48,692 nucleotides of DNA from Paenibacillus eucommiae (GTDB lineage Bacteria > Bacillota > Bacilli > Paenibacillales > NBRC-103111). Numbering within the stretch: position 1 is the first letter of the stretch; every line of letters starts with the position of its first letter. The stretch is taken from the NCBI RefSeq assembly GCF_017874215.1, contig NZ_JAGGLB010000054.1:1-48692 (forward strand). The letters run 5' to 3'. Positions 23,456 through 32,604 of this stretch are shown in pieces. Position numbers and translations under genes: made by a program. Below the pieces are notes generated by a model. The model saw only the letters and a program-made list of their open reading frames with translations, did not search any database and was not told where the DNA came from.

Positions 23456-24043
23456 TCATTTGAGCTCTAGCCGCTCCATCACTACCTCGCCACGCGGCGA
23501 TATTTGATATCCGGTCCCCAGACTAATTGTGAGTCCGATATTTTTAAGCTTACGGACATTCAGCTTAAACTTTTCCGTTTCCCATTCAATTGCAGAAGCA
23601 AGCTCCGTAGATCTCAAACCAGGATATTGCTTTATGATACACATAAATTTAGCTGTCCATGGGCCATGGGGACTGGCCTTATCCAATCGTTCAAGCTTAC
23701 CTCGCACTTCAACAAATTCTTGTTCAGTCAATTCATTCCTTTCCCGCAGTTCTTCACGGGGATCAGCCCCTATATGTACCAATACAATTCTATATATATT
23801 TCCATCATTGCTAAAAGAATTGATCTCTTTCAACAGCCCCTCACGCGTAGAAAACCCTGCTTGCTTGATATCCTCATCCGATATTTCCCAATCATGAATA
23901 GCTTCAATTGATACGATTTCAAGAACGCCTATTGTTGTGTGAAGACGACTACCACTATTGACACGGGCACTTTTCCAACGACGAAAAGCAAGCGAAATCT
24001 CACCCTTCGCAATGCCATCTAGAATATGGTTTTTGAAAAGCAT
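23456..24043 (-). CDS. ASCH-domain protein with a C-terminal helix-turn-helix region
   Basis: 195 residues. Residues about 1-100 match the ASCH fold (PUA-like): MLFKNHILDGIAKGEISLAFRRW, then TTIGVLEIVSIEAI, the block ISDEDIKQAGFSTREGLLKEI and YRIVLVHIG. The C-terminal part (about 115-195) reads like a winged helix: KFMCIIKQYPGLRSTELASAIEWETEKFKLNVRKLKNIGLTISLGTGYQISPRGEVVMERL. ASCH domains are thought to bind RNA or modified nucleosides; some cleave N4-acetylcytidine. It is the first gene of the operon, with GAGGGGATC about 10 nt before the ATG. Confidence 0.75.
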   Translation of the reverse strand: MLFKNHILDGIAKGEISLAFRRWKSARVNSGSRLHTTIGVLEIVSIEAIHDWEISDEDIKQAGFSTREGLLKEINSFSNDGNIYRIVLVHIGADPREELRERNELTEQEFVEVRGKLERLDKASPHGPWTAKFMCIIKQYPGLRSTELASAIEWETEKFKLNVRKLKNIGLTISLGTGYQISPRGEVVMERLELK

Positions 24044-24107
24044 ACATTCATGATCCCCTCACTCATTTTTTGGAAATCCAAGCTGAGAAAGATGCCACCT
24101 GGACTTG

Positions 24108-24773
24108 CTACCCATTTCTCCGTTTATCATGTTCTTCTTCAATTAGCTGAATAAATTCACTCGTACTATTAAAAGTCCTGTCAGGCTTGACATCAAATAC
24201 AGATGATTGGAACGTTGATAGCCACTGAACTGCAAACGTCTGAACTCCTGCTGCCTTTCCAGCCAAAATATCAGCATTGCTATCACCAAGAAACACAGTT
24301 TTATCTGCTTTAATCCCAAAATAATCTATTGCTTTGAGTACACCTTCTGGATGCGGCTTCGGATGCACGACATCATTCCCCGTAACAACATAATCGAAAT
24401 AGGACGTTAAGTTTAAAGCTTCTGCTGAAATTTGATAGGCTCGGGTACTTTTTCCGGTAATTACGCCGATTTTCATTCCCCGCTCTTTCAGAAACTGCAA
24501 TAAAACAATGATAGCATTGATTTCAATGGTTTGATTGTGACCCTGACTGTACATCTCATAATATTCTTGAACAGCGCGACGAACCGCTTCTTTATTGGAG
24601 AAATTATTCAAGATAATCTCATCTTCCGTCGGGCCAAACATAGCTACAAGCTCGTCACTTGTAACATCTTGATCATCGTACTTTTTAAAAACTGTTTTAA
24701 ATGCAGAAAAAGATGCAGGTAATGTATCTGCCAGTGTTCCATCAAAGTCGAAAAGCACAAGTTCAGTGGGCAT
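24108..24773 (-). CDS. HAD-superfamily phosphatase (phosphoglycolate phosphatase/PpaX-like)
   Basis: 221-residue hydrolase. Motif I is FDFDGTLADT (nucleophile Asp near residue 9), motif II VITGKSTRAY, motif III the Lys of VHPKPHPEG, and motif IV FLGDSNADILAGKAAG. A helical cap (about 18-90) indicates subclass IA, like phosphoglycolate phosphatase or PpaX. Substrate not determined. AGGAGATG precedes the ATG and overlaps the end of the GntR-fusion gene, which stops 3 nt earlier, so the two are probably co-transcribed. A role with the carbohydrate locus is possible but unproven. Confidence 0.88.
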   Translation of the reverse strand: MPTELVLFDFDGTLADTLPASFSAFKTVFKKYDDQDVTSDELVAMFGPTEDEIILNNFSNKEAVRRAVQEYYEMYSQGHNQTIEINAIIVLLQFLKERGMKIGVITGKSTRAYQISAEALNLTSYFDYVVTGNDVVHPKPHPEGVLKAIDYFGIKADKTVFLGDSNADILAGKAAGVQTFAVQWLSTFQSSVFDVKPDRTFNSTSEFIQLIEEEHDKRRNG

Positions 24774-24776
24774 AGT

Positions 24777-26198
24777 TCATCTCCTAAGTTGTGGTTGTAT
24801 CCAGATTTTATTTAAATGCTCCCAAACTTGATCAAAAGAATCCGTTCTGCACCAAACCATTTCAAGCGCATGTGAAAGATCTGCGACTTGTTTATAAGTT
24901 AAGCCTAAATCATTAACAACCTGAACATCATGCAGCGTATCCATAAAGGAATAATACCCACTGCCAGAGGAGGCGGAGAAAGCATCCGGAGGAAATTCGG
25001 TCGACTCGGCTATTTGCTGCAGTGCAGGAATCGTCGTGCTGTTCGCCTTAATAAATGCCTGAATCGGTTCTGAAATCAAGTATTCGAGGAAATACCTGGC
25101 TTCATCAACATGGCGGCATTCCCTGCTAATCCCCACATTCGTCGAGATTGCCAATGATTTGTCGAGCGTTCCGCCAGGAAATTTGCATATTCCCCACTCA
25201 AAAGAGTTCTTCATAAATGACTCACTGAAATAATACGTTGACATAATCATCCCAACTTTTCCCCTTTGAAACAATTGCTCACTTAAAGCAGAGTTCCGAA
25301 AAAGAAACGGAGTGACCTTATGCTTATAAATCAGATCAAGAATGAATTGAATGCCGGCGTTCCCTTCTTTCAGTGGAGGAAAAGCCAAGTCGTCTTGGAC
25401 GAAACAGCCTCCTTCCTGCAAGAAGAACAGCGGCCAACGATAAAAAGAAGGGGAGAAGGCAAAGCCATACTGTGCATTAGATTCACTTTCCCGCTCCGTC
25501 AACTTGGAGGCTGCATCCAAAAAATCACTCCAGGTCCAGCAGTTGTTAGGATAATCAAGACCTGCCCGGTCAAAAATCTCTTTGTTAAATACAAGCATAA
25601 CAGGTGAAAATGTAATCGGAACCGCAAATAAAGCTTCATTCTTCATATTCGATTTCCACAAGAAACGGTAAACCTCTTCCTTTGTACCCATATCAAGATC
25701 AGTAAGAGGTGTAAGGATCGACTCCATCTGCTCCGAGTTCAGCTCATGCAGAAAACGATTTGTTAAACTGATTAAGTCAGGTGTCTGCTCGTGCAGATTG
25801 ATGTTTCTATAACTGGCATAGATGCTTGGTGTAATCGAATGAGTAAAGGTGATTAAGCGGATCTGAATATGTCTGTGCTCTTTATTAAACCTCTCAACGA
25901 TCATTTGTATCACCGGGAATTCGTTAGAGGGTAAGTACCAAAAAAGATTAAGTAGGATAACATTAAGCTCCAAATGTAAGGTTTTGAGAATGACACTGCC
26001 TTTGCCAGGAATAGTCTGAATAAGACCCTCCATGGCTAGCTCCGCTATAGCTTTACGAACGGTTGGCCGGCTGAGCCCATAGTGTTGTGAAATCTTGTTC
26101 TCGGATGGTATGAAATCACCTTCCTTGAGCTCGCCACTTATAATTCTCAGCTTGATCTCGTTTAAGAATTTGGCATACTTTTTAGAGCCTGCTCTCAC
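24777..26198 (-). CDS. GntR-type regulator fused to an ABC solute-binding domain
   Basis: 473 residues, GTG start with TAGGAGG upstream. Residues about 1-70 are a GntR winged helix (LKEGDFIPSENKISQHYGLSRPTVRKAIAELAMEGLIQTIPGKGSVI). The remainder (about 75-470) is a family-1 extracellular solute-binding fold: VIQMIVERFNKEHRHIQIRL, NLHEQTPDLISLTN, AVPITFSPVMLVFNKEIFDRAGL, EGGCFVQDD and STNVGISRECRHVDEARYFLEYLISEP. There is no signal peptide, so it should be a cytoplasmic sensor that binds a sugar with its solute-binding domain. It sits beside a lyase gene and an importer. The motif TTTACATG at its own promoter recurs twice in the lyase promoter, suggesting auto- and lyase control. Confidence 0.85.
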   Translation of the reverse strand: MRAGSKKYAKFLNEIKLRIISGELKEGDFIPSENKISQHYGLSRPTVRKAIAELAMEGLIQTIPGKGSVILKTLHLELNVILLNLFWYLPSNEFPVIQMIVERFNKEHRHIQIRLITFTHSITPSIYASYRNINLHEQTPDLISLTNRFLHELNSEQMESILTPLTDLDMGTKEEVYRFLWKSNMKNEALFAVPITFSPVMLVFNKEIFDRAGLDYPNNCWTWSDFLDAASKLTERESESNAQYGFAFSPSFYRWPLFFLQEGGCFVQDDLAFPPLKEGNAGIQFILDLIYKHKVTPFLFRNSALSEQLFQRGKVGMIMSTYYFSESFMKNSFEWGICKFPGGTLDKSLAISTNVGISRECRHVDEARYFLEYLISEPIQAFIKANSTTIPALQQIAESTEFPPDAFSASSGSGYYSFMDTLHDVQVVNDLGLTYKQVADLSHALEMVWCRTDSFDQVWEHLNKIWIQPQLRR

Positions 26199-26246
26199 AA
26201 CGTGGGCCTCCTATGACTATTCCTGATTAAGCAGCGTACAGCTAAT

Positions 26247-26287
26247 CATGTAAAAATAATCATATCATAAACGGATATTTATGAAAA
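26247..26287 (-). promoter_or_regulatory. Promoter of the GntR-fusion gene with a TTTACATG site
   Basis: On the minus strand TTTTCA (26282-26287), 17 nt, TATGAT (26259-26264). TTTACATG (26247-26254) covers the likely start point. The same octamer occurs twice in the lyase promoter at 32565-32585. Confidence 0.5.
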
Positions 26288-26366
26288 ACGTTCCTTTATC
26301 CCCTGGGAGAGAACGCTTGGGCTGTCTGTTTGAAAATTGTTGTTCATATAGTTATATGCTGATAGA

Positions 26367-26541
26367 GGGAGTCTGCTCTGGGATGGAAAGCGGTAGCGGC
26401 CGCATTTAAAGATGTGTTCCTACGTCCTAGGATTCATTCAGGGGAACACATATTTAACAGCGGTGGAATCCCAGAGTAGACTCTCTCCCAATGCACGACG
26501 TCATGAACACAAACTTCAAAGGACGCCACAAGGGCGTCCTC
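26367..26541 (-). repeat. Composite intergenic repeat, copy F (diverged, opposite orientation)
   Basis: Read on the minus strand it starts just after the lyase stop with the short hairpin GGACGCC-CTTGT-GGCGTCC-TTTGA (26519-26541), a fair intrinsic terminator. The long hairpin follows: outer arms at 26468-26483 and 26369-26384 (ATCCCAGAGTAGACTC pairs with GAGTCTGCTCTGGGAT, one G-U), inner arms at 26443-26457 and 26406-26420 (one mismatch). The outer stem sequence differs completely from copies A-E, yet complementarity is kept. Conserved bases include CCGCTGTTAAA and CTTTAAATGCGG. Confidence 0.8.
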
Positions 26542-26546
26542 CTCAT

Positions 26547-29500
26547 CTATTGGCTCACAACAACAACAGTCATCACATCACTAGAAGTACTTCCCGCATA
26601 ATTGACCAGCTCAGCCCGATACTCATAGGTACCCGGCTCTTTGTTTAACATACTCGTAACAGCAGATTGAGAGGAAGGGGTTTGCCCGGTAAGTGTTTGG
26701 GTATCCACTAAAACTCCGTTTTCATATAAGTGATATGTGTCCCCATTCGTACCCCACCACAAATTCATACTCACCTGAAAGCTGCCATCTCCATCCCAAT
26801 TATCATGGGAAATAACTGGTTTGTCTGGTGCTGCTCTGGTTACCTCTACCACATGAGTATTGCTCTTGGTTATTCCATAAGCATTGATAAGCTCTCCATA
26901 GTAACGATAAGTACCGTTCATCTTGCCACTAAGCTGAGTTGCCGCTGTTTGTGCAGCTGGCGCCGCATCTGCAACGATCTGAGTATCGATCAATACGTCG
27001 TTCTCGTAAAGCTTATAAAGGCTGCCATTATTTCCGTACCACATGTTCATTGTTATCGTGTAATTGCCATCTTTTATCCCATCTGCATGACCATGATCAT
27101 CGCTAAGAATAGGACTGCCCGGCTTAGCCGTACTGCTGGACAAAATGTTAGACACACTTGCTATTACTGTGCCCACATTACCAGCGGCGTCGGCAAATTC
27201 AAAGGTGAAGCTGCCATTATAATAAAATGTATAAGTGTTAAGCCCCCCATTGTTCGTAATCGTGACAGGTTCGTCAGATAAGATCGTTGCCACTACAGCC
27301 TGGTTAGTTGGTATATCTGTACTATATGTCACCACTACTGATGGTGCAGACTTATCAATATTACTTACGGTGTAGTGAGTTACGTTAGTCGAGACTTGCC
27401 CGGCTGCATTTCTTCCTCTGGCATATACGGTACTGTTCTCAGGCACGACGACCGGAGCCGAGTACAAAGTCCATTCCCCGTCTTCTCCGAGCTTGAATTC
27501 TTTCCATATCGTATCCTCCGGATAGCTGATCGTAATAATAACATCGGTGTTAGTTAATTCCGTTTTATTCGCAACCAAGCTTGCTTCCTGCAAACCGGGC
27601 TCAGGCTCATAAGCAGCACTATACGATAGAGGGATTCGGAAAGCTGCATCAGGCGCTATATCGTACACATACCCTTGGGTGAAATCAGCTGCATTAAGGT
27701 AAGAGCGGATAAGCGTAATATCTCCGAGCTCCAGACGATACTCATGCTCTCCTGCTAGTGAAACTCCCTTGATCTCATAAGCAGCATTCCTGATCTTGTC
27801 ATTGTCCACATAAATCATGCGACCGACCAATGCTTCCGGCTGGAGACCTCGAAGATTCAGCTTCACATTGATCTCATTATGAAGAGACATCTCACGTGTA
27901 AAATCAATAACAGTACCCTCCAAGCTGCCAAATGCCTTATCTATAACCGGTGCCTGCAGGAGTCCAATCAGAGTTCCATCATTTACATATGCGGATTCAT
28001 AATTTCCATTCCTTTCAGAGTATACGCCAAAAAATCCTTTAAATTGCAAGTAATCGCCAATGGTATACACCATATCCGGGTGAAGCGAGTACATAATATA
28101 ATCCGTTCTTCCGTTTATCAGCTTTACTTTGACTGCTTGAACCGTATCATCAGTAACAAGAGTCTGGCCATTCTTGACAGAAACGCGTTCAATAGACTCA
28201 ATAAAACGTTCGTTCTGATACGGTTCGATTACAGAGGTGAAGGTCGACTTTAAGTTCACACCATTCCTTTGAGCAAGCATATAACGCACAGAATCAGGAC
28301 TCTTAGCGTTCATCTGCGGCGGTTGACCGCTGGCCAATGCGACTTCGTCGACCGGATTCAGCATAGTAAGGCGAAGATGTACGTTGGGATCCTCAGGATG
28401 AACCCCCCATGTATCCTTCACCTTCCAGTCAATGCTGAACGGTGCTTGCGGCATGGGGGCACGATCTACATCAAATAAATAATGAAAGCCACTTCCCTTA
28501 TACCCGCTGCCTGATCCGCTTCCCGGCTCCTTCTGTCCGTAGGGAATACTGGCGCCTGCATAAGTGCCTACGTAATTGCCGCTTCCATCCTTTTGCGGAA
28601 CAACCTGCAGTCCCTCTGTTGATACCGCAGCATCTGGTCCATGAAAGCTGAATGTATGATTGCTGCCGCCTTCTACACGGAAAAAATCAACCGCATAGGA
28701 ATTCTTGCTATCAACCTTTATAAGTGATGTAGTCCTTCGATACAAATCAATATCCGAATAGGCTTGTGGCGCTTCAACATCGAACAGCTTTATATCTCCA
28801 TTGCCTTCAAAATGCTCCGGTATTCCAACAATAGAATTGTCCTGCTTCGCTTTGTTTACCACGACTGTATTGTGCGCTACTGTATTCTCTGTCCATTCCA
28901 CCCGCTTTGGATCGCTTCCCGTTACATCCGGATAACCGAGGTCTGGAGCCAGATCCATCCCATAGGCATGAAGGCCCAAGTTAAGCGTATCCTTATGTCC
29001 ATGCCCGCCGTTCCTGCCGAAATACATCCACAAATCCCGCTGAGTATCGGGTTCTGCATTCTCCTGCAGTACTCTTTCTTCCTCACTGACTAGAGCGAGC
29101 TTCTTAAACGCCGCAAAATAACCTGTAGCACCTGGATGCTGTCCCTCGTATTCAAAGGAAAGCGTGTGTTTGCCTGCATCCAGCCAAAGTGTCGCCAAAG
29201 TAGAATAACTGCTAGGGGCTGAACCTCCATAGAAATCATAATTCCCCATTGAAACGCCATCAATGGCATATTGATAGGAACCATAGCTTGCCGCCTTATT
29301 GGGTAAAAAATCAATATCATATTCATTCGCGACTGCCACATCGAACTCAAACGTAATAGCTGCCCCCGCCCCATCCGTGTTTTGAAAGAGCAAAGCATTA
29401 TAGGCTGGCAAATATTTAGTCCCGCGATTAGCAGATACAATCTTCATATCCTTGAAATCATAGATCGTCCCACTCGCATCAAAAGCAGGCTTTCCATCAC

Positions 29501-32459
29501 GAAGCGCAGTGAAACCGAAACCGCTCATCATCGTGCTACCCAGCTGCAGTGGTCCTTGATTCAAAATAATTGCAGCAATATCGCTGCTTATCTGATCGGG
29601 CTCGGGCAGAAATATACTACCGTGCAGCCCACTTACTGTATTTCCGTTTTTCAGATAAATGAGCTGGGCTTGCAAGGGATTTCCCCACCGTTCAAACGCC
29701 AGGATATCGTGATGGATATCTCCGACTACCCCGGGAGCGCCCAATATGCCGGAATCACCGAAGGAGGGGGTATATTTGCCCAGCATGACCAGCTGATAAT
29801 AGGCGGAGAACATCTTTTGAAACTTCACATTTTGATACATATCGTACTCGGGATAACGTTGATAGCCATCTAAAATCTCAGCCGTTTCCAGGAAGGTATC
29901 GAGCCATATGGCGTTATATCCTGGCGCCGCTTCATTCCCCATTCCATCCCGATCCACTTCATCAACCAGCAGACGCTGCAAATCACCGCCTGTTACCTGA
30001 AATTGCCGGCCATACGGCCTGTCAGGATCACTCACTTTAATGAGCTCCCCAGTCTGAAAGACATAGTCCAGCCAAGCTTTGGATGTGTTCTCCTCATCGA
30101 GAACGACAGCTGCTAGTGCCAAGGTACTTTGATGCATCCCCATATTCCCACGGATTTGCGAACCCTTCATAGCCGGATAAACGAGCCTGACGATATTGTC
30201 TTCCATGTTCTTGCGGATCGCAGACACGGAATTTTTAGGGTTTGCCATATGGTAGTACTCAGCTTTATCGGACAAAAACGAAACCAAGCGATTTTCTAGG
30301 CTAACCATCTCTGGAAAAAAGGCATCATAGGCAAAGATCAGACTTTTGGCTAAATTCGTTTCCCAAATATCATTTACAGCCTTACCTTGACCCGTATGAA
30401 CACCTGGATCTCCATTATCAAATCCTTTAGCCCACGGATAGGTTGTCACATCAAGATCAGGATACACATCTGCTACACGGTCAAGCAAAATAAGACCTTT
30501 ATACGCATATTCAGGATCGCCAGTAAACAAGTAGGCATCCCTTAAGCTGTTCAGGGCATTCATAATAAAACCGTTGTACCAAATTCCCCAGTGGTTATAG
30601 TAGGCAATAAAGGTCCATATATCGTCACTATCCTCCGACCAGCCCCAACCATCATCGATACCCCAAGTAGATGAAGGGTCTTCCGCGTTAGATAAGAACT
30701 GTGAACCGTTCTGCAGAGCAAGCTCATAATTGAACGCACCATATTCGTCAATACCGCTTTGATAGAAAGCTGCATAATCATTTGTCGGAAAAAGGCGGCC
30801 CGTTACAGGACTTTTCAGCTTCCAAGGCTGATTGATCACGTCAATCTTCCAGGGGTAATTGCCATAATTCGTAATCGTCGCATCAGCAGGATCAGGGCTC
30901 GGCTTTTGTCTTAAGTTGTACCGGGTGGCAATGCCAAGGCTGCGAGAAACGCTTTGCGGTGTAATCATATTCCAAATCTTGTTGTCATCAAGGGCCAGAT
31001 AGGGGGCTGCATTCGATACAGCTGCATCTCTTTGCGAACGCGCCCACTCGTACCGGTCGATATTGTTCTGTATATTTGCCTTCTTTGCCTCTGTATAATA
31101 GGTGCTTTTGGTTTTGCTGCTGATGATTTCACCACTGAAATCATCAGCACGAAGCGTAACTATTGAAGTTTTTGTAATACCATCAGAAGTTACCTTTACT
31201 TTAATTTCACTGCTGCCACTAGCTAATACCTGAAAGTTTCCGTTAGAGGAATCTATCGAGATAACGCCTGGAGCCATACTTTCATAAGTTACATGGGTTA
31301 CAGTGGAACGGTCGAGCAGCGATCCGTCAGTCCTGGTACCATACCAATGAATGCTGCCGGTGTCCCCAATCTGGTACAACGTTTTGGAGGTATTAATAAC
31401 GAGATGATCGTAGACTGAAAGCTCTGGAGGAGTCGGTGGTGCAATACCGAAAGCAGCAGCATCAAAGTATGCGGTGCCTGTATTTTTGCTGGATAAATAT
31501 AAGAGGAGAGTCGCAGTAACTGCATTAGGCGGAGCTTGCTGACGGATTTGAATCGGCTGCCACACATGAAGAACATCATTGGTTTTCGTACTGACAGGAG
31601 TAATCCGCTTATTCGATTGATCCCAAAATTCCAAATATAATTCCGAAGCTTTGCTCAAATTGTAAGACATCACGCTTGCCTCATAGAAGACACCTGGTGT
31701 AATTGGAATCTTGGCGCTTCGCAAGCCTGCACCCGCGCCGATTAGCGGATCATTCGTTATCTTTACGCTCCTATTCCCTTCATGCACCAACTCCGTTGCG
31801 GGTACGACTTCCGATTGGGGAGTCAGTTTCACCCATTTATCCGGCAGTTGATTCATAACATACTCGAAGCCTCCATTTGACAGCAGAGGAGCCTCTCCGA
31901 AGAGGGCTTCGTCGAAATAAGCGGTGCCTTTGTTCAAGCTGCTCTGATACAACAGCAAGGTAGCATAGCTAGCGTTGACAGGAGCTTGTTGTTTAACTTC
32001 ATTTCTCACCCATGCTCCTCTGGCAGCAATCAGATTCTTACCTACAGGATTAATGCGTTGATTGGATTGATCCCAGAATTCCAGATACAGCTCAGAGCTG
32101 GCATCCACATTATAGGTCATCACCGACGCTTCATACACAGTTCCCGGAGTTACAGGTATTTTCGAGCTTCGCAGTCCCGCAGAAGAAGTAAGATTCGTCA
32201 TTTTGACACTATAGGATCCTGCATACGTTTGTTCCGTTGATCTTGCATAAAGCTGATTATTATCATAAATGATCCAATCGGCAGGCTTTCCATTTGCAGC
32301 TGCTTCTTCAAACCCGTTGTTTTTGGGCAATTGGTTTTCCTCGAGCAAGTTAACAACCTCCGCATAAGCAGATGGATAAGGTACATGTAAGGATTGAAGC
32401 ACAAGCAAACAAATCAGCATCACACATAATCTCCTGAATATCTTTGTACATGCGACCAA
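26547..32459 (-). CDS. Giant secreted heparinase II/III-like polysaccharide lyase
   Basis: 1970 residues from a TTG at 32459, placed 9 nt after AAGGAG; an ATG 13 codons upstream would lengthen the signal. A signal peptide ends at PYPSAYA before EVV. Two tandem carbohydrate-binding modules of about 145 residues follow (each ending GTAYFD.A.FG), then an Ig-like domain. An alpha/alpha toroid comes next, with WYNGFIMNALNSLRDAYLFTGDPEYAY. A heparinase II/III beta domain with GGHGHKDTLNLGLHAYG (about residue 1150) and VAHNTVVV follows. A chitobiase-C-like/Ig region is next, and two 93-residue repeats (MN(M/L)W(Y/W)G.NG, Y.LYEN.VL.DTQ) close the protein. It should cut uronate-containing polysaccharides by beta-elimination. 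No surface-anchor domain is seen, so it is released or binds the wall through the repeats. The precise lyase family is uncertain. Confidence 0.85.
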   Translation of the reverse strand: MVACTKIFRRLCVMLICLLVLQSLHVPYPSAYAEVVNLLEENQLPKNNGFEEAAANGKPADWIIYDNNQLYARSTEQTYAGSYSVKMTNLTSSAGLRSSKIPVTPGTVYEASVMTYNVDASSELYLEFWDQSNQRINPVGKNLIAARGAWVRNEVKQQAPVNASYATLLLYQSSLNKGTAYFDEALFGEAPLLSNGGFEYVMNQLPDKWVKLTPQSEVVPATELVHEGNRSVKITNDPLIGAGAGLRSAKIPITPGVFYEASVMSYNLSKASELYLEFWDQSNKRITPVSTKTNDVLHVWQPIQIRQQAPPNAVTATLLLYLSSKNTGTAYFDAAAFGIAPPTPPELSVYDHLVINTSKTLYQIGDTGSIHWYGTRTDGSLLDRSTVTHVTYESMAPGVISIDSSNGNFQVLASGSSEIKVKVTSDGITKTSIVTLRADDFSGEIISSKTKSTYYTEAKKANIQNNIDRYEWARSQRDAAVSNAAPYLALDDNKIWNMITPQSVSRSLGIATRYNLRQKPSPDPADATITNYGNYPWKIDVINQPWKLKSPVTGRLFPTNDYAAFYQSGIDEYGAFNYELALQNGSQFLSNAEDPSSTWGIDDGWGWSEDSDDIWTFIAYYNHWGIWYNGFIMNALNSLRDAYLFTGDPEYAYKGLILLDRVADVYPDLDVTTYPWAKGFDNGDPGVHTGQGKAVNDIWETNLAKSLIFAYDAFFPEMVSLENRLVSFLSDKAEYYHMANPKNSVSAIRKNMEDNIVRLVYPAMKGSQIRGNMGMHQSTLALAAVVLDEENTSKAWLDYVFQTGELIKVSDPDRPYGRQFQVTGGDLQRLLVDEVDRDGMGNEAAPGYNAIWLDTFLETAEILDGYQRYPEYDMYQNVKFQKMFSAYYQLVMLGKYTPSFGDSGILGAPGVVGDIHHDILAFERWGNPLQAQLIYLKNGNTVSGLHGSIFLPEPDQISSDIAAIILNQGPLQLGSTMMSGFGFTALRDGKPAFDASGTIYDFKDMKIVSANRGTKYLPAYNALLFQNTDGAGAAITFEFDVAVANEYDIDFLPNKAASYGSYQYAIDGVSMGNYDFYGGSAPSSYSTLATLWLDAGKHTLSFEYEGQHPGATGYFAAFKKLALVSEEERVLQENAEPDTQRDLWMYFGRNGGHGHKDTLNLGLHAYGMDLAPDLGYPDVTGSDPKRVEWTENTVAHNTVVVNKAKQDNSIVGIPEHFEGNGDIKLFDVEAPQAYSDIDLYRRTTSLIKVDSKNSYAVDFFRVEGGSNHTFSFHGPDAAVSTEGLQVVPQKDGSGNYVGTYAGASIPYGQKEPGSGSGSGYKGSGFHYLFDVDRAPMPQAPFSIDWKVKDTWGVHPEDPNVHLRLTMLNPVDEVALASGQPPQMNAKSPDSVRYMLAQRNGVNLKSTFTSVIEPYQNERFIESIERVSVKNGQTLVTDDTVQAVKVKLINGRTDYIMYSLHPDMVYTIGDYLQFKGFFGVYSERNGNYESAYVNDGTLIGLLQAPVIDKAFGSLEGTVIDFTREMSLHNEINVKLNLRGLQPEALVGRMIYVDNDKIRNAAYEIKGVSLAGEHEYRLELGDITLIRSYLNAADFTQGYVYDIAPDAAFRIPLSYSAAYEPEPGLQEASLVANKTELTNTDVIITISYPEDTIWKEFKLGEDGEWTLYSAPVVVPENSTVYARGRNAAGQVSTNVTHYTVSNIDKSAPSVVVTYSTDIPTNQAVVATILSDEPVTITNNGGLNTYTFYYNGSFTFEFADAAGNVGTVIASVSNILSSSTAKPGSPILSDDHGHADGIKDGNYTITMNMWYGNNGSLYKLYENDVLIDTQIVADAAPAAQTAATQLSGKMNGTYRYYGELINAYGITKSNTHVVEVTRAAPDKPVISHDNWDGDGSFQVSMNLWWGTNGDTYHLYENGVLVDTQTLTGQTPSSQSAVTSMLNKEPGTYEYRAELVNYAGSTSSDVMTVVVVSQ

Positions 32460-32501
32460 AATGAACAGCTCCTTTAATAGAATAGTGTTTTCAAACATGG
32501 T

Positions 32502-32515
32502 AGTAAGCGGTTACA
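32502..32515. promoter_or_regulatory. cre-like catabolite-repression box in the lyase leader
   Basis: AGTAAGCGGTTACA matches the CcpA-binding consensus TGWAANCGNTNWCA at all defined positions but the first. It lies downstream of the lyase promoter, overlapping the stop of a short leader frame, where a roadblock repressor would act. Confidence 0.6.
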
Positions 32516-32543
32516 AATTTTGCAGATCAAGTTCTAATATCAA
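32511..32543 (-). CDS. Possible 10-residue leader peptide of the lyase transcript
   Basis: A near-perfect ribosome site AAAAGGAGGT (32549-32558) stands 6 nt before a TTG opening MILELDLQNL and TAA. The site is stronger than the one for the lyase itself. The frame is the same as the lyase frame and separated from it only by this TAA. It may tune lyase translation or be a relic of an older start. Confidence 0.4.
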   Translation of the reverse strand: MILELDLQNL

Positions 32544-32564
32544 GCTGAACCTCCTTTTCCATTA

Positions 32565-32604
32565 TTTACATGTATAATTTACATGATAGAAAAATTTGTG
32601 TCAA
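32565..32604 (-). promoter_or_regulatory. Lyase promoter with paired TTTACATG operators
   Basis: On the minus strand TTGACA (32599-32604), a 17-nt spacer and TAAATT (32576-32581). Two copies of TTTACATG on the plus strand (32565-32572 and 32578-32585), 13 nt apart centre to centre, cover the -10 and start region. The same octamer is at the regulator's own promoter, so it is a candidate GntR operator. Confidence 0.6.

Noticed and set aside
26367..26490. Copy F considered as an ordinary operator or attenuator of the GntR-fusion gene
   Set aside because: Its internal blocks and layout match the other repeat copies, and a short hairpin follows the lyase stop in the same order.
26730..32240. Plus-strand frames of 60-183 residues opposite the lyase gene
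   Set aside because: They are shadows of the long minus-strand coding frame with no ribosome sites or recognisable domains.
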